Shown piece after piece: positions 1-5,234 of a DNA stretch of 5,234 bases (position 1 is the stretch's first letter; every line of letters starts with the position of its first letter). Made by a program: the position numbers and the translations under genes. Under the pieces are notes generated by a model. The model ran no database searches. It was not told the origin of the DNA and was given only the letters and a program-made list of their open reading frames with translations. Origin of the DNA: an uncultured Bacillota bacterium (GTDB lineage: Bacteria > Bacillota_I > Bacilli_A > Erysipelotrichales > Erysipelotrichaceae). Location of the stretch: positions 1 through 5,234 of the forward strand of contig CAMOMM010000084.1 of assembly GCA_946619805.1 (NCBI GenBank), read 5' to 3'.

Positions 1-36
1 AGCCGCATCGCTGTTGAATACAGCAAGCTTGATTAA
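1..36 (+). CDS. Possible 3' end of an upstream gene (partial)
   Basis: Reading frame 1 is open from the window edge and ends in TAA at 34-36, giving the tail SRIAVEYSKLD. The reason to believe it is the strong intrinsic terminator that starts 17 nt downstream on the same strand, which needs a gene to terminate. Frame 2 is also open, up to about 78, but it runs through the terminator stem and is therefore less likely. Eleven residues are too few to recognise a family, so no function is offered. Confidence 0.4.
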   Translation, partial: SRIAVEYSKLD

Positions 37-52
37 CACTCAGAAAGACATA

Positions 53-77
53 AAGGCCGGTTATCCGGCCTTGTTTT
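53..77 (+). terminator. Intrinsic terminator of the upstream gene
   Basis: A perfect 8-bp GC-rich stem (AAGGCCGG at 53-60, CCGGCCTT at 65-72) with a TTAT loop is followed by GTTTT. This is a standard rho-independent terminator for plus-strand transcription. It insulates the CBS gene from upstream transcription, so that gene should have its own promoter. Confidence 0.85.
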
Positions 78-79
78 AA

Positions 80-108
80 TTCACATTGTTTTCATAATCA
101 GATATTAA
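80..108 (+). promoter_or_regulatory. Candidate promoter of the CBS-domain gene
   Basis: TTCACA at 80-85 (one mismatch to TTGACA) lies 17 nt before TATTAA at 103-108 (two mismatches to TATAAT). Transcription would then start near 115-116, only 2-3 nt before the ATG at 118. A second possible -10, TATGAT at 109-114, has a weak -35 (TTGTTT, 86-91) at 17 nt and would place the start at about 121, inside the gene. Only 40 bases lie between the terminator and the ATG, so a promoter has to be in this segment or overlap it. Which boxes are used is a guess. Confidence 0.4.
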
Positions 109-117
109 TATGATAGT

Positions 118-543
118 ATGACAGACAATTATGATTTGGTTAATGACAGCATTCTCTTTCTGCTTAGGCCTAAGGTCACAATCTGCTATCTGGAAGAAGA
201 CTGGACCTTAAGGCAGGCACTGGAGAAGATGCGCTATTACGGTTACACCGCTTTACCGGTAGTGACAAAGGAAGGCAGATATGCCGGCACGGTAAGTGAA
301 GGTGATTTTCTCTGGCACATGCTGAATAACAATGAACATGACATTTACAGTCAGGAGGAATACCGTCTTAAGGAGATCATCCGTCCGGATTTCAGTCCGC
401 CTGTCAGGGTGGCAGCTCACATAGAAGATCTGGTCGATCAGATAATGGGTCAGAACTTCGTACCGGTCGTGGATGACTATGACATATTCATGGGCATCAT
501 TACCAGACAGGATGTCATCAAGTATCTCAGATACAGACATTAA
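118..543 (+). CDS. Two-CBS-domain protein, small cytoplasmic ligand sensor
   Basis: This 141-residue protein is almost entirely a tandem pair of CBS domains, which together form a Bateman module binding adenine nucleotides or dinucleotides. CBS1 spans roughly residues 16-72, with GYTALPVV (42-49) and GTVSEGD (57-63). CBS2 spans about 86-140, with FVPVVDD (114-120) and GIITRQD (126-132). The TRxD pattern is the usual ribose/phosphate contact of CBS proteins. There is no catalytic domain, signal peptide or membrane segment, so it probably acts by binding a partner protein. Length and layout recall the stand-alone CBS proteins DarB (YkuL) and CbpB, which bind c-di-AMP, but I could not align them and the ligand is inferred. 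ATG 118 is the first start after an in-frame TAA at 106, and no Shine-Dalgarno sequence precedes it. The gene is monocistronic, between two terminators, and convergent with the transporter operon. Confidence 0.9.
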   Translation: MTDNYDLVNDSILFLLRPKVTICYLEEDWTLRQALEKMRYYGYTALPVVTKEGRYAGTVSEGDFLWHMLNNNEHDIYSQEEYRLKEIIRPDFSPPVRVAAHIEDLVDQIMGQNFVPVVDDYDIFMGIITRQDVIKYLRYRH

Positions 544-571
544 AAGAAGGATTCATCGATCCTTCTTTTTT
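542..571. terminator. Bidirectional intrinsic terminator between convergent genes
   Basis: An 11-bp perfect stem (AAAAGAAGGAT at 542-552, ATCCTTCTTTT at 559-569) with a TCATCG loop carries a T-run on the plus strand and, through its A-run, a T-run on the minus strand. It overlaps the TAA of the CBS gene and lies 5 nt beyond the stop of the ATPase gene at 575. It can therefore end transcripts from both sides. Confidence 0.85.
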
Positions 572-574
572 CTT

Positions 575-1732
575 TTATAATCTTTCACCATTTTGGTCAA
601 ATATGTGCAGTCGGTCGCTGTTCGCTTTCAGGAATACTTCCTGATCGCGGAAATATCGGATACTGCCTGATTCATCAGCCTTTTCCACCACTATCAGGGA
701 CTTATCGTCCGCTCTGACATGGATCAGCAGTTCGGATTCGACCGGTTCGCAATACTCAATCTTTGCCGGATAGCCTTCGGAAGCAATGGATATGTCATAG
801 CCGCGGATGCCGACATCGACTGTGTGGTTTCTGCCGAGCTTCTTCATCTGAGCCTTGTCCAGCTGAGCGGTCTGTCCCAGAATGCTGAAAGTTCCGTTTT
901 TATTTACAGTCACTTCATCGAAGAAGTTCATGGATGGGGAACCGACAAACTCTGCACAGAAACGGTTGGCCGGATAATTGTAGACGTTGGCGGCACTGTC
1001 ATCCATCTGCATGATACCGTCCTTTAGGACAATGATGCGGTCGGCCAGATACAGGGCATCATACTGGTCATGGGTAACATATATGAAGGTAGTCCTGAAA
1101 ACTTCATGTATCTTTTTCAGCTGAACTCTTAATCTGGCCCTCATTACCGGATCCAGATTGGAGAACGGTTCATCCAGAAGCAGTACGGATGGCTTTTTTA
1201 TCAGTGCTCTGGCAATGGCCACACGCTGTTTTTCCCCGCCGGAAAGGTCCTGCGGCAGACGGTCAAGCTTCTTTTCCAGATTCAGCAGTTCAGCGATCCT
1301 TCTGACTTCCGGTTCGATCTGTTCTCTTGGCATATGCTTGACTTCCAGAGGAAAGGCAATGTTCTTATAGACAGTCTGATTAGGATACAGAGAGAAATTC
1401 TGGAAGACCATGGCACAGTCTCTTTCCGCAGCCGGTACAAACTTATAGTCTCTGTCGTCAAAATAAATGTCACCTGCGACGGGTCTTTCCAGGCCGGCTA
1501 TCACTCTTAACAGAGTGCTTTTTCCCGATCCTGAAGGCCCTAAAACGGCCACAAAGTCACCGTCAGGAAAAGTCGCGGTAAAATGCTGTAAGGCTATTAC
1601 TCCTTCATTGGAAGTATACGGCATGTTTTTCTGCTGCTGCAGGATCTCTTCCTGCTGCCTGCGTCCGAAAATGCCGGTTACCTTCTGGAAAGGATAGATC
1701 ATGGCTACATCGACCAGTTTGATCTCAGGCAT
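575..1732 (-). CDS. Sugar ABC transporter ATP-binding protein (MalK/MsmK/UgpC type)
   Basis: This 385-residue cytoplasmic ATPase should power a CUT1-type carbohydrate importer such as the one encoded upstream. All nucleotide-binding motifs are intact: Walker A GPSGSGKST (65-73), Q-loop Gln111, signature LSGGEKQR (163-170), Walker B VLLLDEP (183-189), D-loop SNLD (191-194) and H-loop His221. From VGSPSMNFF (263-271) to the end is the C-terminal OB-fold (TOBE-like) region typical of MalK relatives. The N-terminus carries an extra stretch of about 30 residues (14-45, rich in Q, R and K) between the first strand and the strand before Walker A; similar insertions are known to me from clostridial transporter ATPases. 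The start ATG shares one base with the stop of the DUF624 gene (TAATG). AAAGG at 1742-1746 is its probable ribosome site, so translation is likely coupled. It is the last gene of the operon. Substrate unknown. Confidence 0.93.
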   Translation of the reverse strand: MPEIKLVDVAMIYPFQKVTGIFGRRQQEEILQQQKNMPYTSNEGVIALQHFTATFPDGDFVAVLGPSGSGKSTLLRVIAGLERPVAGDIYFDDRDYKFVPAAERDCAMVFQNFSLYPNQTVYKNIAFPLEVKHMPREQIEPEVRRIAELLNLEKKLDRLPQDLSGGEKQRVAIARALIKKPSVLLLDEPFSNLDPVMRARLRVQLKKIHEVFRTTFIYVTHDQYDALYLADRIIVLKDGIMQMDDSAANVYNYPANRFCAEFVGSPSMNFFDEVTVNKNGTFSILGQTAQLDKAQMKKLGRNHTVDVGIRGYDISIASEGYPAKIEYCEPVESELLIHVRADDKSLIVVEKADESGSIRYFRDQEVFLKANSDRLHIFDQNGERL

Positions 1733-2451
1733 TATTTCTTACCTTTCTTTCTCTGTGAATTCATCTTTTCATTGATGTCGTAGGATGAATCGGTAACGGT
1801 TTCCTCTTCTTCGGTTTCCTGCTCTTCAGCGACCAGGGAAACAAGGTTATTGTCTTCAATGATCTGCAGCATGTCCTTTTCCAATGGCCCTCTGATGATG
1901 TCACAGTAGACAGCAGGCACTACCAGAAGTGCCAGAGGCATTACTTCAATGGAGAAGGCCAAAGCAGCCATGATGATAACATACAGAATGCTTCTCAACG
2001 GATGCTTCATGGCAAAATAGGCTGACATGCGCAGAATGGAACTTATCGGTGCATCAAAGCGGGAAAGTACTGGGGCAATATAAACCACCATGGTTCCCAC
2101 TACCAGGGCAATGATGATTCCCAAACCGAAGTAAAGCATGCCTAAAATAGATACCTTATAGAACTGATAACCTGTCCATAATCCTTCAAAGATGAAGAAG
2201 GCCAGTACCAGCAGTAACAGAGTCAGCTTGATTCCCGGTACCAGGTTCTGCTTGTAAGATTCAAAAAAATCCTTGAAGAGGCCATTGCCGCGGCCCGGTC
2301 CGAATATGATCTTGTTGACTGAATGGTAAAGAGCACTGCAGGATGGAATGATGGTGATCACCGGCAGAGAAAACAGCAGCCACAGCAGGCTGACGAGTAT
2401 CATGTTGGCGATCATTGTCAGTATTTTAATGAAAGGACTGTTGTAATCCAT
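1732..2451 (-). CDS. DUF624 (YesL-like) integral membrane protein
   Basis: This 239-residue protein has about four to five hydrophobic segments (roughly 13-35, 73-92, 102-126, and a long one at 152-181 that may cross twice). The N-terminal pattern, a hydrophobic stretch ending in SLPVITI then a Ser/Ala/Leu-Tyr segment, and the following GRGNGLFKDFFESYK (53-67) are typical of DUF624/YesL. That family has no settled biochemical role but is regularly encoded with LplBC/YtcP-type sugar transporters, as here. The C-terminal tail from about 205 is soluble and charged: acidic around 209-217 (EE, EEEE), then ending RKKGKK. The start ATG is 1 nt after the deacetylase stop, and the nearest AGGAG (2467-2471) is 15 nt away, unusually far, so translation may rely on ribosomes finishing the deacetylase. 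Whether it modulates the transporter or senses something is not shown by the sequence. Confidence 0.85.
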   Translation of the reverse strand: MDYNSPFIKILTMIANMILVSLLWLLFSLPVITIIPSCSALYHSVNKIIFGPGRGNGLFKDFFESYKQNLVPGIKLTLLLLVLAFFIFEGLWTGYQFYKVSILGMLYFGLGIIIALVVGTMVVYIAPVLSRFDAPISSILRMSAYFAMKHPLRSILYVIIMAALAFSIEVMPLALLVVPAVYCDIIRGPLEKDMLQIIEDNNLVSLVAEEQETEEEETVTDSSYDINEKMNSQRKKGKK

Positions 2452-2452
2452 T

Positions 2453-3304
2453 TTATAACGGTGTTTCTCCTATCTCGGTAACGGTTCCGGCCTTCAGTAT
2501 TTCCCTGTGGCCGAATGCTGTCATTATTTCCACGTCAATGGCGCTTGGATTGCGGATCATTGACCCATCTACACTATATTCTAACATCTGATAAGCCTGA
2601 ATATAATCCAGAATTTCACCATTTGTTGCAAACCAGATGCCCTGACTGTTTTCTGACATGTATTTTACCAGGTTTTCAATGACTTCCCAGTTGTTTTTGC
2701 CGTCAAATTCATAACCATGACCCCAGACGTAGAACATTGACGGCTTGATGGTACGCATGGTGACGAACTTTTCTGCCAGTTCCATCAGCTTTTCATCGTT
2801 GTGATGGCAGGTCGGATCGAGTTGGTAAGGATCCTTCGGTAGATCAAAGCCATATGTTGACTTAACGGTTCTGGCTCCCTTGTAACCGGCGATCTTAAGG
2901 TATTCCTTTACCTGGTCATTGAAGAAACCGAAAGGGTAGGCAAACATGACCAGAGGATAACCGGTCAGTTTTTCCAGTCCGGCCTTGTCTTCCAGGATCT
3001 CGTACATTGAATACGGCGATCCTAAGGAAGAAACATCGGAATGATAGAGAGCATGACCGCCTACTTCATGATTTCTGTATAATTCCCTTACTTCATCTGT
3101 TTCCACACGGGAAATGTTTACCGGATGGCTGGGATCGCTTTTCCATCCTAGTGTCCCATAACCCAGGTTAAAGGTGCACTTTACATTGTATCTGTTGAAT
3201 ATGTCTACCAGACGGCGGTCCTGAGTGACACCGTCATCATAGCTTAAGGTAAAGACCTTGCTGGTTCCCCCGGGGAACAGCATGATGTCAAATCTTTTTC
3301 CCAT
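2453..3304 (-). CDS. Polysaccharide deacetylase family protein (NodB/CE4 fold), apparently cytoplasmic
   Basis: From the chosen start this is a 283-residue NodB-homology protein, a family of metal-dependent enzymes that remove N- or O-acetyl groups from glycans. Visible motifs are SYDDG (21-25; Asp23/Asp24, catalytic base and metal ligand), GGHALYH (82-88; His84 and His88, metal ligands), FAYPFG (121-126) and WGHGYEFD (194-201; His196, the likely catalytic His of the last motif). The key residues are all present, so it should be active. The ATG at 3304 is preferred because AAGGAG (3310-3315) sits 5 nt upstream; an earlier in-frame ATG at 3331 would put its codons inside the terminator hairpin and has no ribosome site. 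No signal peptide or membrane anchor is visible, unlike cell-wall deacetylases of Bacillota, so a soluble intracellular substrate is more likely. The C-terminal part (about 235-283) is beyond the core fold. Exact substrate unknown. Confidence 0.88.
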   Translation of the reverse strand: MGKRFDIMLFPGGTSKVFTLSYDDGVTQDRRLVDIFNRYNVKCTFNLGYGTLGWKSDPSHPVNISRVETDEVRELYRNHEVGGHALYHSDVSSLGSPYSMYEILEDKAGLEKLTGYPLVMFAYPFGFFNDQVKEYLKIAGYKGARTVKSTYGFDLPKDPYQLDPTCHHNDEKLMELAEKFVTMRTIKPSMFYVWGHGYEFDGKNNWEVIENLVKYMSENSQGIWFATNGEILDYIQAYQMLEYSVDGSMIRNPSAIDVEIMTAFGHREILKAGTVTEIGETPL

Positions 3305-3309
3305 AATGT

Positions 3310-3315
3310 CTCCTT
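3310..3315 (-). promoter_or_regulatory. Ribosome binding site that fixes the deacetylase start
   Basis: AAGGAG on the minus strand lies 5 nt before ATG 3304. It excludes the longer reading-frame start at 3331. It lies directly after the T-rich tail of the 3323-3346 hairpin, so the same few bases serve transcription termination and translation initiation. Confidence 0.85.
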
Positions 3316-3346
3316 TTAAGAAAAGGTCCACCGGGAAGTGGACCTT
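3315..3346 (-). terminator. Terminator-like hairpin inside the operon
   Basis: Read on the minus strand, a perfect 9-bp stem (AAGGTCCAC at 3346-3338, GTGGACCTT at 3331-3323) closes a 6-nt loop and is followed by TTCTT. It begins 6 nt after the serine hydrolase stop and ends right at the deacetylase ribosome site. It looks like an intrinsic terminator with an imperfect T-tract, so partial readthrough is plausible. No room remains for a promoter between it and the next gene. It may reduce expression of the last three genes, or act as a processing or stability hairpin. Confidence 0.7.
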
Positions 3347-3352
3347 GTTTCT

Positions 3353-4852
3353 TTATACTCTTTCGCCGAAAATCGGTTTTGGCTTGAAGAACCTGAAGGC
3401 TGAAGTGTTATCAGAATCAACTCTGAACTTGTTTCCTTCAAATACCAGTCTGTAGGTGTCTTCTATGCAGGTTTCAACCCATCTGCCATGCATTACCAGC
3501 ACATTGTCCTTTTCCCAATAGGCATCGCCCAGATAGATCTGATGCAGGTCTTCCGGAGTGCCCAGCATGTTGGTAAATCTGGTACCGTTGGTAGTGAATC
3601 TGACTTTTTCACATCTGCCGTTTCTGGTTACGAAGTTCCATACGAACCCATAATCGTCAAAGTCAAGTGAGAAGGTATCAATTCCATCCGGACCGGCTCC
3701 GATCATGAAGTTGCCGCCAAACGGAGTGAAGTCTCCGCTTTCTACCTTGAACTTCTTGCCGCTGATCTCACTGATCATTGGTGAGAATGGCTGGCATGCC
3801 GGATTGCCGATATTGAGAGTACGCAGTTTGCGGGTAAGTCTGTCATAGCCTTCATCATCTGCTTCGATCGGTCCTTTGGCAGTGATCTTTTCAATGAATT
3901 TCCAGGTGATGTCCAGTGTGCTCTGGGCCCAATGGGCACCTACGGCTGTTTCATTGATGGCGATGATCATATCAAGATCAGGTAATACGATGGTAAACTG
4001 TCCCATGGCACCGTCAGCACGGTAAGTCTTATGAGGCTTGCACATCCAGATCTGGAAGCCATATCCTAAGAAATTATCATAGGCTTCAGGGTTGTTGATT
4101 GACTCGGAAACTGAATCATTCTGATTTGTGGTGGCTAATTTTACATAGTCCTCAGCGAGGATCCTTTCGCCTTCCCAGACACCGCCGTCGGCATAAAGCT
4201 TCATTAAGCGGAAGTTGTCTTCTGTGGTAGCGAACAATCCGCCGCCACCTACTTCCATGCCGTCAGCCATGCACATCCAGCGCAGATTGTCAGGATTGAT
4301 ACCGATCTTGTTAAACAGTCTAGGAGTAAGATATTCGTGTAAGCCTAATCCTGTCTTCTTGCGGACGATGGCACCCAGCAGGGTGGAACCGGTGGAATTG
4401 TACATGTACTTGGTTCCCGGTTTGTGAACGACCGGTGTATGCATGAATTCTCTGATCCAGTCCTTGGAATTGAATGGCATTGTCTCCATGCCGCAGCCCA
4501 TGCACAGTACATCACGTACCGTTAATAACTTCAGATTTTCACTTGGTTCTTCCGGTGATTCATCAGGGAAGATATCGATGAGTCTTTCGTCAAGTTTCAG
4601 CAGTCCTTCGGTATAGGCAATGCCTACGGCAGTAGCTGCATATGTCTTGGTATGGCTCTGCAGACCGTGACGCAGGTTAGGACCATATGGAGTCCACCAA
4701 CCCTCTGCGATCATCTTGTTGTTGCGCATGATCATAAGACCATGCATTTCAGTCTGGCTGTGTTCCAGATTGTCAATGTATTCCAGAATCAGTCTGCTTG
4801 GTACGCCGACTTCTTCCGGTCTGGCTTTTTCAAAAGGTTTGCGATAATTCAT
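3353..4852 (-). CDS. Serine hydrolase of the beta-lactamase/esterase (SxxK) superfamily, apparently cytoplasmic
   Basis: This 499-residue protein has a penicillin-binding-like fold over about residues 1-325 and a second domain, about 340-499, that I do not recognise but that looks beta-rich. The nucleophile motif is S66-H-T-K69 (in QSHTKTYAATAVG). The second motif reads YNSTG (151-155), giving Tyr151 as general base. The third region is ADGAMGQF (279-286), where classical beta-lactamases have KTG. These are hallmarks of family S12/class C relatives, which include esterases, D-aminopeptidases and transpeptidases; true beta-lactamase activity is not implied. There is no signal peptide or membrane segment, so it should act in the cytoplasm, probably on an imported substrate. 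The start ATG 4852 is set by GGAGG (4858-4862) 5 nt upstream; a TTG four codons earlier overlaps that site and is unlikely. It follows the permease gene by 14 nt. The bond cleaved is unknown. Confidence 0.88.
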   Translation of the reverse strand: MNYRKPFEKARPEEVGVPSRLILEYIDNLEHSQTEMHGLMIMRNNKMIAEGWWTPYGPNLRHGLQSHTKTYAATAVGIAYTEGLLKLDERLIDIFPDESPEEPSENLKLLTVRDVLCMGCGMETMPFNSKDWIREFMHTPVVHKPGTKYMYNSTGSTLLGAIVRKKTGLGLHEYLTPRLFNKIGINPDNLRWMCMADGMEVGGGGLFATTEDNFRLMKLYADGGVWEGERILAEDYVKLATTNQNDSVSESINNPEAYDNFLGYGFQIWMCKPHKTYRADGAMGQFTIVLPDLDMIIAINETAVGAHWAQSTLDITWKFIEKITAKGPIEADDEGYDRLTRKLRTLNIGNPACQPFSPMISEISGKKFKVESGDFTPFGGNFMIGAGPDGIDTFSLDFDDYGFVWNFVTRNGRCEKVRFTTNGTRFTNMLGTPEDLHQIYLGDAYWEKDNVLVMHGRWVETCIEDTYRLVFEGNKFRVDSDNTSAFRFFKPKPIFGERV

Positions 4853-4857
4853 TTTGA

Positions 4858-4862
4858 CCTCC
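4858..4862 (-). promoter_or_regulatory. Ribosome binding site that fixes the serine hydrolase start
   Basis: GGAGG on the minus strand, 5 nt before ATG 4852, in the 14-nt gap after the permease stop. Choosing the upstream TTG at 4864 instead would place this site inside the coding sequence. Confidence 0.88.
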
Positions 4863-4866
4863 AATA

Positions 4867-5234
4867 TTAACCCTTGACACCGCCGACGACCATGCCCTTG
4901 ATAAGTTCACCCTGAACAAACGGGTAGACTAACAGAATAGGGATCAGGGCAATGATGGCGACCGCCATACGGGCTGACTCAGTAGGAAGGTTACGCTGAG
5001 CTAACAGAATAGCTTCATCCTGAAGGTCAGTAGTCTTCAGGAACTGGATGGAGTCCATCAGTTTCTTCAGATAAACCTGAATGGTGTAGAGCTTAGGGTT
5101 GTTGATGTAGTACAGACCGGCTGACCAGTTGTTCCAGTAGCCTAAGGCTGAGAACAGACCGATAGTGGTCATGATCGGCTTTGACAGCGGAACCATGATC
5201 TTGGAATAAATGGTCCAGTCATTGGCGCCGTCAA
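4867..5234 (-). CDS. Carbohydrate ABC transporter permease, LplC/YtcP/MsmG type (3' part only)
   Basis: The frame is open through the right window edge, so the 121 residues seen are the C-terminal part of a permease normally of about 280-300 residues. The ATG at 5196 is internal. The first residues, DGANDWTIYSKI followed by MVPLSKP, match the EAA loop (DGA-x5-F/Y-x2-I-x2-P) that docks onto the ATPase. Two hydrophobic segments follow (about residues 23-42 and 89-106 of the visible part), with the loop NWSAGLYYINN between them. The ending KGMVVGGVKG resembles the characteristic end of LplC/YtcP permeases, which import oligosaccharides or similar solutes (recalled, not searched). Its partner permease and the solute-binding protein should be encoded beyond the window. 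It opens the visible part of the operon, and the ATPase at the operon end is its natural energy source. Confidence 0.92.
   Translation of the reverse strand, partial: DGANDWTIYSKIMVPLSKPIMTTIGLFSALGYWNNWSAGLYYINNPKLYTIQVYLKKLMDSIQFLKTTDLQDEAILLAQRNLPTESARMAVAIIALIPILLVYPFVQGELIKGMVVGGVKG

Noticed and set aside
253..540. 95-codon minus-strand reading frame opposite the CBS gene
   Set aside because: It is the mirror of a clear CBS-domain coding sequence, overlaps the terminator region and has no recognisable protein features.
719..1027. Plus-strand reading frame inside the ATPase gene
   Set aside because: The opposite strand encodes the conserved ABC ATPase throughout; the frame shows no motif and no ribosome site.
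3305..3331. Nine-codon N-terminal extension of the deacetylase starting at ATG 3331
   Set aside because: It encodes part of the terminator hairpin and the ribosome site of the next start, and it has no ribosome site of its own; Met10 at 3304 is well supported.
3353..4852. Antibiotic-resistance beta-lactamase
   Set aside because: There is no signal peptide, KTG-like motif is absent, and the gene sits in a transporter operon; membership in the superfamily does not support resistance.
4853..4864. TTG start for the serine hydrolase four codons upstream
   Set aside because: It would place the GGAGG ribosome site inside the coding sequence; the ATG at 4852 is 5 nt after that site.
4874..4904. TTGACA on the plus strand as a promoter -35 box
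   Set aside because: There is no convincing -10 box at 16-18 nt, it lies in the coding end of the permease gene, and no plus-strand gene follows.
1..5234. CRISPR array, insertion sequence, tRNA or defence system
   Set aside because: I saw no spaced direct repeats, transposase motifs, terminal inverted repeats, tRNA-like folds or defence genes on either strand.

Overview
The window looks like chromosomal DNA from a low-to-moderate GC member of the Bacillota. The style of the CBS protein, the CUT1-type sugar ABC genes and the DUF624 (YesL-like) protein would fit Erysipelotrichia or a neighbouring clostridial lineage. That placement rests on recalled family resemblance, not on a search. Gene density is high, Shine-Dalgarno sites are mostly clear, and no mobile element, CRISPR array, tRNA or rRNA is visible.

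Left part, plus strand (1-571): a possible 12-codon tail of an upstream gene ends at 36 and is followed by a strong intrinsic terminator (53-77). A short AT-rich region with a candidate promoter leads directly into a two-CBS-domain protein (118-543), which has no visible ribosome binding site. A hairpin with T-runs on both sides (542-571) separates it from the convergent minus-strand operon.

Right part, minus strand (5234 down to 575): five genes run in one direction. In transcription order they are the 3' end of an LplC/YtcP-type sugar ABC permease (cut by the window edge), a signal-less SxxK serine hydrolase of the beta-lactamase/esterase fold, a signal-less NodB-type (CE4) polysaccharide deacetylase, a DUF624 membrane protein, and a MalK/MsmK-type transporter ATPase. 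Spacings are 14 nt, 48 nt, 1 nt and a 1-nt overlap (TAATG). The 48-nt gap holds a terminator-like hairpin just before the deacetylase ribosome binding site, which would split the operon into a 5' and a 3' expression block.

How the genes may work together (inference): the permease and ATPase import an oligosaccharide or other glycan-derived solute. The two hydrolases, both apparently cytoplasmic, could remove acyl or acetyl groups from it after import, and DUF624 proteins are repeatedly found beside such transporters. The substrate cannot be read from this window; the binding protein, the second permease and any regulator would lie beyond the right edge. Two database-style start sites were corrected: the deacetylase starts at 3304 and the serine hydrolase at 4852, each set by a well-placed Shine-Dalgarno sequence. 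No stretch longer than 300 bases lacks a gene.
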